From Oryzias latipes (taxonomy: Eukaryota; Chordata; Actinopteri; Beloniformes; Adrianichthyidae): a stretch of 64,000 nt of DNA. This document shows, one piece after another, positions 50,400-63,250 of the stretch. Made by a program: the position numbers and the translations under genes. The DNA lies in NCBI RefSeq assembly GCF_002234675.1, contig NC_019879.2, forward strand, positions 10,855,325 to 10,919,324, read 5' to 3'. How positions within the stretch are numbered: position 1 is the stretch's first letter; every line of letters starts with the position of its first letter. The notes below the pieces were generated by a model. That model saw only the letters and a list, made by a program, of their open reading frames with translations, was not told the origin of the DNA and searched no databases.

Positions 50400-53300
50400 T
50401 GACCATAAATTCTTTTTCAGTTTAAAGTTATAATATTTTAAATAACTAACAATAGTTAAAGTATATCTCTTTGTTTTGCTTTAAAATCCTCTGATATGAC
50501 ACCTAAAGTATAGAATAAATTGTTAGAATCTTCTTTTTCTTCTTCTTTTTACAATATTCTCAACTGTTTTGCCCCTTGGTCCCCCATTTATCCCATACTG
50601 TCTTCAACTTGATTCTAAGAAGAGGTTTTTTGATAAAGTTGGAGTACCAAAGAGGATTAAAAAGTATTTCCAGTCAAATATTTTCTACTTCTGACTATTA
50701 ACAATTCCTTTATATAAATTACCATACATTTCATCATCTGACAGAACATAACTTCACCTTTCTTCCATGCTGTAGAAGCAGGCTCCACCTGTAACCCATT
50801 TGTTTGACTCAACACAGTCATACATCATCATCTCATATGCTGTAATGATACAGCAGTGATATCAATCTTAATTTGCACGTTCTCGTTGTCAGCACTCCTT
50901 TTGTTTGCTCCGCTTTCTTTCCTGCTTTGGCTGCAGAGGCTGAGTTTTGTTCTGTCCATTAAAATTTCATTTTAGCTTTGGGAGTTGACGTTTTTGTGTG
51001 AATGTGTGGCCGCAGGCCTAAATGCTCACCAGTCCAGCTGGAAAACATGAGTGTTTAATGACTTGTTGGCTTGATTTTTAGGGTTTGATGAGGTTGCTTT
51101 GTGAGAGCTTGGTTGTCAGGATTAGTTAGATCAAAAAATCTTTTTTTTTTTATAATTAATGAACTTAACTTGTGGTGGTATCACCCCCCCCCCCCCCACA
51201 CACACACACACACATCTGCCTGGTCAGAGCTGCACATGACAAATTTAAGAACAAAAAATTTCAAAACTGCTGCTTTTCTTTTGGTTTTGTCTCCATAGTA
51301 ACCACTATATGCTTTGGTCACCCGGGAGTGACGGACAGGTCTGTGTAATTTTTGGGTTTCCTTAGCAACTGAGGTTTCACACTTTGCCACAAAATGGCCG
51401 TCAAGCCATATGTCCTGTGACCATCCCATAATAATCTAAAAACTTATTATAGGACAACACGTTTAGGCTTGTTGGTGGATTTTGATTTTGAATTTTTTGA
51501 GTCCAATAAGAGATTTTAGCCTCAATTATTTTTTACAGTTTTGGCTGCTGTGATGTCATCTTCTTTTTTGACGAGGGGGGGTTGGTCATGATGCCCAAAA
51601 GCAGTACTAGGTTGTGCAAATTTTGGGGAGTTTTTGAGTATGTTGTGGGGGCAAAATGTTTGCTCAAAGGCGCAGAAAGGTGGAAGAATTGCAATGTGGT
51701 CCCTGCAGTCAAGAACTGCTGCGGGACAGAATTTTGAAAGCAGTCTTTGCAGAAATGCGACCTTTTGGAAATAAAAGAAAACATGATTTAAAGGAAAGGC
51801 AGAATCATTTTCAGAGTAATATTCATACTTGGACCTCATCTCTTTTGCCTCCTGAGCTGGTTCTCATCCCAGTGATACATCTGACATCTGTCCCTTTCAG
51901 CTGCTCTGTCCCCCTGACTCATTATCAGGCCTTTATGATGTAAAAAGGGACAAAAATCAAAGTGGCCTGATAAAAATGTTTCCTGTCTCTGTCAGCGGTC
52001 AGGGCGATAAAAAGACGGAAATGAATTTGTTCCGCTGGATTACAATAAATGAATAAAATCAGGTTTTATCATTCAGATCCAGTCTTTCGCATCTGCTGTT
52101 TGTTTAGCATCTGACACTTTTGCATTCCATATGGAGGATTTGAATCTTGTTTTTGTCTAAACAATAAGAATGTCAAGGGAATAAACAATTTGTAACCGTT
52201 TGCGTCCTGTTTTTTCTACCTGTTAGCTGTTGTTGGGTTATTGTTGTTTTCTGGACAAAAACCATCTCCCCACAGTCCGGAGAGAAAAGAGGCGCCATTG
52301 TTTTTTGTTTTGGTTTTGTTTTTTAGTTTCATCCGAAGAGAAGGGGGCCAAAGACAGAAGTGAAGGGAGGGCAATAGTAGGCCGTAAACTAGGGATGCAG
52401 TGAGAGCCGTGATGCCACTCACTGACAAAACAAAGACAGGAAATGAATTTGAAGAAGGACCAGGTTAAACCAGGTCAAAATTTGACCAGTCCTTACTTAA
52501 GCATTTGCGCAGTGGCGCATTTTGAGACTTTGGAACGCAGAAGCCCAAAACGTGTATAAAAAAATGCACGTTTACGTAGACCTTTCATTGGATGTGGTCG
52601 TTTCCATGTGCTTTGCTGAGGGCGATGGGAACATAGCTTTATTGGTGAGGTAGATCAGTGCAGGCGAGGCTATAAAGCTTTAAAGCATAAATATTATCTA
52701 AAATACTGTTACTGGAAAATGGCTGTGTATCAGATTTAGAGCAACAAAGATTATTTTCATTTCTCAAATTGTTGCACTTTTCTCCAAACAAGCCCATAAA
52801 TCACAGTTACTGCTCTACGTCATCCTGGCAGCAGCCGGAAATAGAAACCTGGGAGTTTTCCACCATTATTGGTTTCTGGTTCTGGCTCTTTGCAGGACTT
52901 TCTTTGTAAGTTGTAAAACTGATTTTCCATCTGATCCAATTTAATTGACATCCGTTTTTGTAAACTTTCTTTTTACTGGGTTCTACTCCCAATCCTTGTT
53001 GCCGTGGCGTCTCTCATTCATAGTGGGTCATCACCCTAAAATACAAGGGCGGGGGGTGTTTGGGGTTATAATGCATACAGCAATTAAACGCAATACAGAA
53101 GAATGCCCCATTTCCCCCATGACGCCACTTCCTGTTGTTTCCTATTTAAACTGGCTCCACCTTTTGTCACCTGATTCGGCCAGGTGTGTGCATCTCTGCA
53201 TAACCAAAGAAATCCCAAAAGAGTGGTACTTGACCAAACTAAATACGTGCAATTCTTTGATTCACTGATGTCAAGTATGAATAAAGTTGTTTCAAAACTA

Positions 53301-53570
53301 AACAAACTTGTTATGCAAAGGAAATTGTGTGAGCCTAGACTAACGTGCTGCAAAGTGGAACTGAGTTCTTTCCAGCTGGGGCTCTGGTGTGGCTTTTGTG
53401 TGGCTGTGCAGGCGGCCATCACACACCAGTTAAAGCAACTGATTTCATACTGTAAATTCAAGTTTTACTGTCTGTGGATGACTTTGGCAGCAGTTGCAGA
53501 TTCATTTTTGGACAGTTTCATTTAGACTGTGCTGACTGAACTCGTGTTGTCCAACATTTTATGTTATGTT
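50400..53570. other. Gene-poor stretch
   Basis: Includes a C14 run plus (CA)n at 51184-51213, a family G repeat at 51280-51450 and a family B fragment at 52500-52640. No host exon is recognised. Confidence 0.45.
51184..51213. repeat. Poly-C and (CA)n microsatellite
   Basis: About 14 C residues followed by a CA dinucleotide run. Confidence 0.9.
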
Positions 53571-53610
53571 GCATGAAGGTGCTGTGGTTGGCACTGTCAC
53601 CTCACTGTTA

Positions 53611-54402
53611 AGGCCCGTACACACCGGGACGAATATTCGCCAGCGTTTTTCGCCACATTTTTTGTGTTCACACCCAGGCGATTTTCGCTGACGATGAGCC
53701 CAGTGAACATGCAATTCCATTCCCTGACGTTAGATGGCGCTTAATGTAAAACAGAAATACCCCCTGTACACAAGGTGGCGCGGCGCAACTTTACGCTTCT
53801 TAAAGTCGCTTTTCACTTAGAAGAAGAGAGCAAGTATTTACGCGCTTGTCAGAATGAAACAAAGAAAACATGAATATTTCCAGCACCAGTAGCTCTAGCT
53901 CCAGTTCCAGCGATGAAGAAATTATTGTTCTGTTGAATGATGAAAGACGCCGGAAAAGACGTCGATTTTGGGTACATCCCATAGTTACGAGAAGAGAAGA
54001 ACATGGGGAGTTTTATCGACTGGTACAAGAGCTGAAAATGTATCATGAGCGTTTTCGGGGATATTTTAGAATGTCTGTCAGTGAGTGCATCTTCTTCGTC
54101 TTATTTCTTCGTGGCAGTGCAGACGCTACTTGGCGTATATCTTCCTTGCCGTGACGTTTGTGTGCTCAGCAAGACAGTTTTGTGTTTGAGCGCCCCCAAG
54201 TTGTGTTTTACTGTAACTTCAGAAGCTCCAGACACGTGTGCAAAACGCCTCGAACCCGAGGCGTTTTAAAAAAAGTGACGCATTGACGCGTGGCGTTTTT
54301 CACGTCGGTGTGCACACTCACATTGGTGCCCTTTGTTTAGTCACGAGGCATTAAACGTCGGCGAATATCGCGCGCAAAATTCGTCCCGGTGTGTACGGGC
54401 CT
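53611..54402 (+). mobile_element. PIF/Harbinger element inside a SINE
   Basis: Perfect 24-bp inverted repeats beginning AGGCCCGTACACACCGGG, and a TTA duplication on both sides (53608-53610, 54403-54405). Length is 792 bp. It carries a transposase N-terminus. Confidence 0.93.
53870..54154 (+). pseudogene. HARBI1-like transposase N-terminal fragment
   Basis: After a Ser-rich start the frame reads RRRKRRRFWVHPIVTRREEH, GEFYRLVQELKMYHERF and FRGYFRMSVSE, typical of the Harbinger transposase N-terminus. It then goes out of frame, and the DDE domain is absent. Confidence 0.85.
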
Positions 54403-56429
54403 TTAGAAGGCCCCTGGTTCAAATCCCAGTTGGGTCCTTTCTGTGTGAAGATTTTATGTTCTTTCTCTACATGTGTGAGTTTTCTTTGGACACTCTGGCT
54501 TCCTACCACAGTCCAAAAACATGCTTTATAAATTGCCCTACAATGTATGCGAGTGTGTGACCCTTTAACAGACTGTATGTGTCCAACCTTCACCCAGCTG
54601 TTGATGCTATGGCTGCAGCAACCCCGTGATCCCATAAGGACTTCAGCGAGTTCTGAAGATGGATGGATGGTTTGCATGATGTGTACTTTTCTGGTCTGTC
54701 TATTACACATGAGTGAGAATGTCTCCATTTGCCACTGCGTTGTTAACAAAAGTGTAGGAAAGGCTCAGGAGTTGAATTATTTTTCTATTTGCCCATGACC
54801 CGTTCCCATATCTTTTCCCTTCATCAAATTTTCCAGCTGGGTAAAGGAAAGGAGCAAAGCACTAGGAGATAGGGGTATTTTTTGTAATTTTTGAGAAATC
54901 ACACAGTATGTCTGACAATAAATTTAACTAAGTGTTTTTTTTTTTTAGTTCTGTTTTATGTCTGTGAAGTGCTCTATTAAACCTATATAACCACTCAAAT
55001 CATATTTGATACAGGCACCTCTGAGGCCCAATCTCATTAACATCATTCAAACGTTCCTTTAAAAATAGTCTTTTATTGCTTGGTCCATGTTTTCTGTCAT
55101 GTAGTTCATCATCGTACCACTAGGGGCAGTAGAAAGGTTTCCCCTACTGATTTCCAAATGGCTGCTTCTGTGAAATCTCAAAAACACCTTTGGCGGGAAA
55201 AATTCTGCTAATTTTCTAAATTTTATGGTCACAATATCTCATCTATTGTAATTTCTCTTTTTTTTTAAATGCCTACTTTTTATTGAAAGAATGTAGAATT
55301 TGTTGATAATGAATTATTTATAACACTGTTACACCATGTTAAAATGTTTGGATCAAATTTGAAAGAGTGGCTTTTTTCTTGAACATTCATGTCATATTTT
55401 TGCATCTTAAACTAACATTGCTATGAGCAAAAACTGTGACACCCCAACGTGTCACAATTCATACGATCTATATCTTTGAAAGAGATGATAGTGTAAATTA
55501 TTTGTGGATTCCATCAAAGGGTTTAAAATAATCTTAATTCCAAAAGAATTGGGTTTTCTGTCAATTCTATTATGCAATGGGCTATACAGGGTTAATATAA
55601 AAGTGAACTTCATTATGAAATCTGAATTCTCTGTTCAAACATTTGGGAAACCCTCCACTGGCTGGGATTAACTTTCAGAGTTCACTGTGAAGGTGAAGCA
55701 TCCAGAAAAGTGAAGTTTTGAATTTTGCTCATGTATTGGTAGCCCTTTTTCCCCTCAGAAGTCATACAGGGTCATCACCCACTCATGCTGGCTGCTGAGA
55801 CGTGATTCACAGTTGGTGCTCCAGCTCATCCTAATGCTCTTTGTCAGGGTCGGGGTCAGGGCACTGTGCAAACCACTTAAGTTCATCCACAACACACAGT
55901 GAAAAACACGTCTTTAAAGACTTGGATAAGCTTGTTGATAATCTAAACTGTAGCGCTGTAATTTTGCTGGTGAGTGACAGCTGGTGACCTTTGCCTCCCC
56001 AGTGACAATCGCCGGACTGGGAGCCAATAGCAAGGCAGTAAGTGGGTCAGCATGGCACACTGTGCTCCAATCAGGGATGGAGAAATTCTCATTTGTTGGT
56101 TTTCCTTCTGTCATTGTTCACTTAATCAAATGTGAGCCACAGATATGAACGAATGCCAAAGCTTCTTAAAGCCACTTAAAATGATTATTATAATCAGATT
56201 TTAGAGTATTTGTAAATTAAAGCCCTGTAAGGGATTTACTGAGCTGAGCAAGCCTCAAAACTCTCTTTCTAGTGGCTGCTGGTTTTGTGATCTGATTAAA
56301 TAGTATTGCAACAAAAACCTCAGCCGAAATATAGATGATTAGGTTTTGATTTGATAAAATGTCAGGGTTGAATAATCCTCATTGGAGTTCCAAGAGGATG
56401 AGTCGAATTCACGTTGTCCCATATGCCCA

Positions 56430-56910
56430 CCAGGCATGTGATGCGCTTCAAGAAAGCGCTGAACGTGGGTTCTTGAACGCGCTTTTAGCATATGGTGTTC
56501 ACGCTGGGCTGTCGCTACCTGACACTAGCACATGCACTCCCAGAGGCTTGGTATGAAATGTCAAAGCGGTGCCAATCTGGTGAATCTTGCTTCAGGCTTT
56601 TTCTTTTCACAGCTCTATTCTGATACATTCAATACTTGGTGTCATAGAATTCCATGACAGGCACACACTGCAATTGTTAATTTTAATTTTTCAAACGGTT
56701 GGCACTTCTGTGAATTGAAAATTCGAGTCCCTGATGGGTTTAAGTTCATCAGGTTTAACTTTGAAACTCTGAAACTTGCGTTGCTACGTGTGAATGTGTG
56801 AGTTTTGAATGCCGAAGCCTAAAAATCACCTATACTCGTGTTTATGTAGACTTTTCATTGGAACTTGTGACTTGAACATGCTTTTCCTGGTGTGAATGTA
56901 GCATCAGGCA
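56430..56910. repeat. Dispersed family B repeat
   Basis: The uninterrupted copy of the family split by a MITE at 3110-3800: 'ggtgttcacgctgggctgtc' on the left, 'cttttcattggaac' on the right. Confidence 0.65.
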
Positions 56911-57469
56911 TTTGTCAGGTTCCTCAAAAAAGTATCTTTAGAAATGGTTTTACCCTTTTATCTTTAAGGTACTTCCGTGAACATACTTGACAACTGCAGA
57001 TGACACTGAAAGGCTGCAGACTCAAAAGAGCTTCACAAAGGAAATGTATAAATCTATTCAACAATAAATCACATTTAGAACGAGTCGTGTCACTTTCCAG
57101 CTTTTGTTTACTTAGTTTAATCAAATTTTTCATCCGTAAAATTGTAGTTATGTCAAAGATCACATTGACATGCATCATAACTACAAAAAGCCCTGCCAAG
57201 ATTTCTCAATTGTCTAAAGTCTTAGTCACATGCACCCATATGGGGAGGTTGATCTGAGCGGCTGCATCTCAAAGGGACTGCAGGGGTGTTTTGCAGTTCC
57301 CATGAGGCTTGAGACTTTAACCCTTTAACACCAGAGCTTTACCTCCAGTGTTGACATTCTTTTGACTGCCGCATCTTTTCAACCGTTTAAGAAATTATTG
57401 GAATTCTATCAGATTCTGAAGTGGAGAAAAGCAGCTTTGTGCTGACATGCAACACTTTACATTATACCA

Positions 57470-57690
57470 TGGTCCAGGTACCATAAATACTCAATTCTGA
57501 TTGGTCTCTGGGTGTGCATTAAAAAGTAATAATCCACAGTGATAACCCACGCCTAAAAATGAAGTTCCGGTCACATAGCTTCAATGTTATATATCACTGT
57601 TGGCTTCTATAAAAAAAACTTTAGCTTCATCATCTGGACAAAAACAAGGGGCAAGAGGTAAATTTTGTCTCTGAACTGATGCTTTACAGA
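57470..57690. repeat. Dispersed family F repeat
   Basis: Reverse-complement partner of 24580-24790. Confidence 0.6.
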
Positions 57691-58539
57691 TGCCGCACCA
57701 TGTAACAAGTAGTCCGTTTTTTTTTGAGAAAAAAGCAATCTAAACCAAAAAAATAACAAGAATAAAGTACTTAATAACTAGTTGAATATTTATTTATTTT
57801 GTAAGTGACCATGGAATAGTGGTTAATGGCCTCTGAAGTCAGCATTTTCGGAAATCTAAACACTTCGCAGAAGGATGGGTTAAGCTTCCACGTTGTGCGT
57901 CAATTTCTGATAATGCACACTTCAGCCATAAACCCTTACTTAGTGAAGAGCTTACCCAATCAATGCAAGTCAGCTGGCGTGGAGAAAAAAAGCCTTTGTG
58001 CAGCTTATCTTTTGATTCACATTGATCACGTAAACAGTCGAGGAGTTATGGTATGTCAGAGAGTGTGTTATTTAGGCATCACCTGAGACGTATTATGTGT
58101 TGGAGGGTTAAACAGACTATAAAGCTAAAGGCCATTAGCTAACACAAACTCCTGCTGATAAACTCACACAGATTGAGGTCATTCTTTACAGACGCATGTG
58201 AGACAAAGATCAAACCAGTGTGGCGAAAAGAAAAAAAATATGGCAACATGATATGAACCTGTCATTTCTAAAAAGTGGACATGCTGACAGGTTGGAGCCT
58301 GATATTGGGTGGGGGTGGGGTGGGGCCCCCTCAGTATGGTTTAACTCAAAGGTCATGGCAACATGCCCACCTCAGGTGACATTTCCTTCCTCTCCTCTGT
58401 GATGATTCAAACCTTAAACTGCTTGACAGCATTTGAATGACAAGAAAATTCTTCAGTCTCTAGTCAGTTTAAAACTCACTCCGTTTATCTCCGGTCCTAT
58501 AACTATGATCATGCCATTCTTAGTATATATTAAAGCATA

Positions 58540-59022
58540 CATGGAGCACCACAATCAAGTCGCTGGAATAATATACAGGAACATGTTTGCAGAATATGGA
58601 CTGGAAACCCCAAGGTCAAAATGGGAAACACCACCAAAGGTCATGGAGAATAAAAGGGCAAAGATCCTGTGGGACTTCCAGATCCAGACTGATAGGATGG
58701 TAATGGCGAACCAACCAGAGATTGTAGTGGTGGATGTGGTAGTGCCAAGTGATGAAAACATCAGGAAGAAAGAACATGAGAAACTGGAGAAATACCAGGG
58801 ACTCAGAGAACAACTGGAGAAAGCCTGGAAAGTAAAGGTGACAGTGGTGCCTGTGGTAATTGGAGCACACAGGGCAGAAAACCCCAAGCTGGAGGAGTGG
58901 CTAAAACAGATACTTAGAAAGACCTCAGACCTCTCAGTCCAGAAAAGTGCAGTGCTAGGAACAGCTAAGATACTGCGCAGGACCCTCTGGTAGAGGCTCC
59001 CCTCTCACCCGGGTGAGAGGGG
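58540..59022 (+). mobile_element. Non-LTR retrotransposon 3' end with REL-endonuclease-like domain (Rex6/R4-like)
   Basis: The open frame (58433-58993) encodes HHNQVAGIIYRNMFAEYGLE, KILWDFQIQTDRMVMANQP, EIVVVD, VVVPSDENIRKKEHEKLE, KVTVVPVVIGAH and [18 protein letters not shown] up to the stop. This is the C-terminal part of R2/R4-clade proteins with a restriction-like endonuclease fold. Relatives have about nine more residues between IVVVD and the next strand, so a piece with likely catalytic residues is missing here. It is 5' truncated. Clade placement is from memory. Confidence 0.65.
58999..59022. other. Perfect 24-bp palindrome in a LINE 3' UTR
   Basis: CCCCTCTCACCC directly followed by GGGTGAGAGGGG, 6 nt past the stop codon (58991-58993 region). 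Confidence 0.95.
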
Positions 59023-59030
59023 TGTTTTTT

Positions 59031-59146
<116 letters not shown>

Positions 59147-59229
59147 AAAGTTAAGTTATTCAATCAGATGCTTCGATAAAAATAGGTGGTCTCAAGTCAA
59201 ACGTGTAAAGCGTTTGATAGATTCTCCCA

Positions 59230-59490
59230 AGCTCGTTTTCATGTGGTAGGGGTATGGCCTTCCATCAAGTTTATTCATGATCGGCGAGAGTCGTTGCCAT
59301 AGAAACGATGACTCGTACCAACTTAGAACAATCACTGCTTGCTGACATCATCTGGTTCCAACATGGTGATGTCTGTATAAAAAAAAATGGCAACAGAATT
59401 GACTTCATTCAGTTGGAGATTGATGTGAACCATTTTTAATGGTTGGTGTCACACTCCCTCCCTCCTGTTCTCACATACAGTCAATGACTG
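59230..59490. repeat. Dispersed family E repeat
   Basis: 'catgtggtaggggtatgg' and 'gccatagaaacgatgactcg', as in the other family E copies. Confidence 0.7.
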
Positions 59491-59499
59491 CAACTCGCA

Positions 59500-61760
59500 T
59501 AAAGCTCATGAGAGAGGAAAACATTCCTATGTTCAAGCATTTCACTCACAAGTATTTGTTTCCGGATTAAGTTCCAGTGATCAAACTGAAAACGGTCTCA
59601 ATTGTTGGTCTTTTGGGAATGTTTTCACTTCAAACAAACATTTACTGAAAACCCCAACAAAAATAAAACGGCCTACTTGACCTTCGTGTGAAAGGAAGCT
59701 TTCACATTTTTATGTGTTGTACTTCACCCATAAGATCCAACCTTTCAGTGATTTGCCATTGTTATAACCATTTATTTAACCAAACAAAATTCACTTACAA
59801 AAAAACCCCAGGTACCGGTAATCGTCTACACTTTCTCTGTTTGCTCAAGAGTTTATTTTCCCAGTGAGAACGTTTAGTAAGTGTGAAGGTTTACCAGGAC
59901 TTAAATGTTGCTCTACTAGGTGAAATGACTGTTTAAGTTTGTTAGTCAATCCAGTTAAAGGTTAGTACCAGTTTGACATCAAACACAAACAGAAAAGCTC
60001 AAAAACCAAATCCTAGTATTGCACCAGTAATCCATACCAGACGTCTATATGTTACAGTGACCTTTTTAAGATAAATAGAGGGAAGCAATATGATGAAAAT
60101 GAATGGAAGACAGGTAAAACAAGACAATGTGTACTAAACCGACATCATGCATTGAGTGCTTTACAATAGAAAAGACTTTGTTATCTTGACATTTCTTACT
60201 TTTCTGCTATTGCTCTACAACCAAAATATGGACTATTGCTCTTTCAGGTTTAAGGTTATCTTTCAGAGAAATCCCAAGAAATAAAAATTGTTCTCTTAGA
60301 GGAGAAGAAATAAAGGAAAAAAAATCTTCTTTTAGATGTGTTTCATAGAGCGATGTGGATCAGAAAAAGAGGTAGATGAAAGATGAGTCGAATCCGTCTC
60401 TTTTAATGCCAGCAAAGGTCACAGTCACATGTCTTTCCACCCACCTCCTATGGCGTGAAGGGGAATCTGTCCCTTTTCCGTGCCCACATCATCTGGCTCA
60501 GGGGTAGGTGGGGGGCGGCTGGAGCTTAAGGACTCAAAAACACAAATGACCACACAAGAGTTCACCTGAGGGTTCTTTGGGATTCAGATAAGCTAAGTAT
60601 GTAAAGACTGCGCTCTGATTGTAAGGTCATTCTTTGTGTGGTTGAGGAAAACTCAAAGCATCAGTTTGTCATCAGTATAGTTTGGGTTGTGCTGAAAGGT
60701 TTAGTGTGCGGGTTAATTGTTCCAGAGGGAGCTGGAAGCAGAACACCTTCCTCTGTTGCAGAGGACATGTTTTGAGAAGGAATTTGTCCACGGTGTCTCA
60801 CAGTTACAATCTGACAAAATGTTTCACTGGAAGCTGTCATAAATAAGGCCGTCAAGCGTCAGTCAGTCGGGTGGTGCTGACGTCATTACAAAATCGGGTG
60901 ACAGGCAGGCAGACATTACGATTTTTTGACAACATGCAACGCAAGAAACCCAGCAAGGGCAAAGCCCCAGCGCCCAAAACGAAGGTCCAACAGGTCCAAC
61001 TACAGCAGGATTCAAATGCAGGACCCCAGGACGGCAGCACGGGGGTAGGAGAGTGGCTGGAGGGAGACCCTCCTATCAGTCAATGAATGTGCTGCGGCCT
61101 TCCTGCCACCCGCCTGCCGCTGGACTGCCACCATGCCACCTCAAAATTCGCCTGAGCGACCTGCAACAAAAAAATCATCCAATCACTTTAAAATTTTAAA
61201 TCTTCCTTAAAACCTCAACGCACAGCGTGTGAAAATGCAAATGCTCCCCTCCCAATTAAGAAATGTTGCCACGTGGCCACCTGCCGAATTTGCTGAAAAC
61301 TTTTGTTTAGGTCACAGCGCTGTGACATTGTGGTATATGTGACTGCAGTATTACAAAGCCAAACTTCATGGTCGTATTCACCATTAGAGGCTGTTGTGCT
61401 CGATCCTGAGGCAATGTCTCCTCCGTTCAGGTCCAGGTTTCTTGTATGGTTAACATTTCATGGGTGTAACTCAAGTCAATTTCCGAGTTCAAACCAAGAG
61501 AGCTGGACGGAGTGGCACCTCCCCCATTGCGTTCCAAATAGGAAGTACCTACTAGTCCCAAAAAGCTAAAATCCCATAGACTTCAATAGGGAAATGAACA
61601 GCTATTACTAAGTCATTCGGATTGCCAGAATAATCATTCTTGCTCTCATACCTTTTTTCAACATGTTCATGTTAATCCTAATTTTTTTTCACGGTATTTT
61701 TTCAAGTGCAAGTTATACTGACTGATTTCTCAATAAAACGAATCGTTTGATTCTACTGAG
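59500..61760. other. Gene-poor stretch
   Basis: A Lys/Gln-rich open frame at 60871-61086 has no recognisable family. 61500-61620 is family E-like. Nothing else is supported. Confidence 0.4.
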
Positions 61761-62010
61761 CCCAGTTCAAGTGGGCTGCTTTTCATTGGTATGGACTTCC
61801 AAAAAACTCACTCCTGATTGGCAATAGTGGTTGCCATAGAAACGATGACTCCGACCTATTTGGACCAATCACTGTTTACTGACAAGATCTGGTTCCAATT
61901 GTGATGATGAAATGGCGCCTGAATTGACTTCATTTTGAGCCTGAAGTGAGTCATTTTCTATGGAGGATGTCACACTCAGTCTGTCCAGTTCTCTTAAACA
62001 GTCAATGGTT
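61760..62010. repeat. Dispersed family E repeat
   Basis: 'tggttgccatagaaacgatg' and 'gtccagttctcttaaacagt'. 61500-61620 just to the left carries the block also seen at 17930-18000, so the two parts probably belong to one longer element. Confidence 0.7.
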
Positions 62011-62774
62011 CAAATGTTCTTCCATCTTCATTGTGGTCAGCTCATACTGTTCAGGGACAGGGCTTGTGGATGTGGTGAACAGAACCAAGGGTTTTTGCGT
62101 GTGCAGTGTTTGCAGCTGTTGTTGACAAGAATGCTCAAACCTGGATTTGTTCTTTTGAGAGTCTCTTGAAAATAAATGCCCTTTTGTCATTCAGCCAAAC
62201 CTGGATGGTGGAGCAGCAATTTGTTGTCCTCACTCTGATTTCATCTTTTTTCTTATGGTTTTTTATTGTTGAGCAGCAGACCTGGACTGTCCAGCTGGCA
62301 AATGTACAGGCCAAATGATAACAAATAAAAACACAAACAAAACTATGACTTATTTTACCTCTAAAAAACAAAAGTTTTACAGAAAAGAAAGTCATTATTA
62401 TCATAAAGTCCTATATCATCTACGACAGCCTTAGTAGAGACATTTTAAATATAAAAAAAATGTTTTGAAAGAAAGCCAAAACAATATCTAAAGATAATTT
62501 TACTAAAATTTGCTACAGGTAAGTAGGTATCTTATTTTATTGCAATACCATATCATCAGACTGATTAAAACTGGCCCTCTGCAACAAACTAAAGGAGTCG
62601 AGCAGCCATTTTGGGTGAAGCACCTGCTGCAAAATATAGAGTGAAAATGATGCGTTTACCTTTAACTTCTCACAAGCAAATACAGCAATGAAAGAAAACA
62701 AAGGATTTCTTAATATAATGCAGGTTATGTTTGAAGAAATGTTTTTGAGAAAGCGTGACAGTTGTCAAATTGAA

Positions 62775-63250
62775 AAGTTTAAAGACCCACTCTAATGAAC
62801 ACTTTGTTTTTCGTGTTTTTAACGTGTTCTTCTGGTATTTTTCTGATGGTGTAGGATATGTATAAAGTAAAATAAGCTTAGAATAGTATTTCTGAGCATT
62901 TCTTTATTCAAATTGTTGCGAATCAAGAGCACACGAAAGAAACAATGTTAGAAAAAGATCATATTTGTGAAATAGAAAATATGCTGGGAGGGCCACAAAT
63001 TCCCTGCTCCGCTCCATTCTGAATCAGACAAATCGATCCATGAACAGCTTTGTTTTCCTCGTCTGAGCTGGAATCTGAATTCCCCATCTGGACACCCACA
63101 TTTTCTAATGATCTCCTGCCGTTCCGCAGAAAGTATCCCAGTAAAAAACAACAGTTAAAAAAAAAGTTTACTAAAAACAGCATGATCATAATTAAAAGAC
63201 CACTGGGAACACTTTGAAAATAGATTTAAAAATGGTTGGAGTGGGAATTC
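62775..63250. repeat. Dispersed family A repeat, copy 6
   Basis: Starts 'aaagacccactctaatg' and ends 'ggttggagtggga', the imperfect terminal inverted repeats of the family. Confidence 0.7.

Larger units (their letters stand above)
53575..54700 (+). mobile_element. tRNA-derived SINE split by a Harbinger element
   Basis: The left piece (to 53610) 'gctgtggttggcactgtcac' is the A-box region. The right piece (from 54403) has 'ctggttcaaatcccag' (B-box), then 'cctttctgtgtgaag' and 'tccaaaaacatgctttat', matching the intact SINE at 7755-8092. Confidence 0.85.
54700..58430. other. Gene-poor stretch
   Basis: Holds family B (56430-56910) and family F (57470-57690) repeats. The remainder is AT-rich with no recognised exon. 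Confidence 0.45.

Noticed and set aside
60871-61086. Lys/Gln-rich 71-aa open frame
   Set aside because: No family resemblance, and one segment ('caggattcaaatgcagg') looks like a decayed repeat. Not supportable as a gene.
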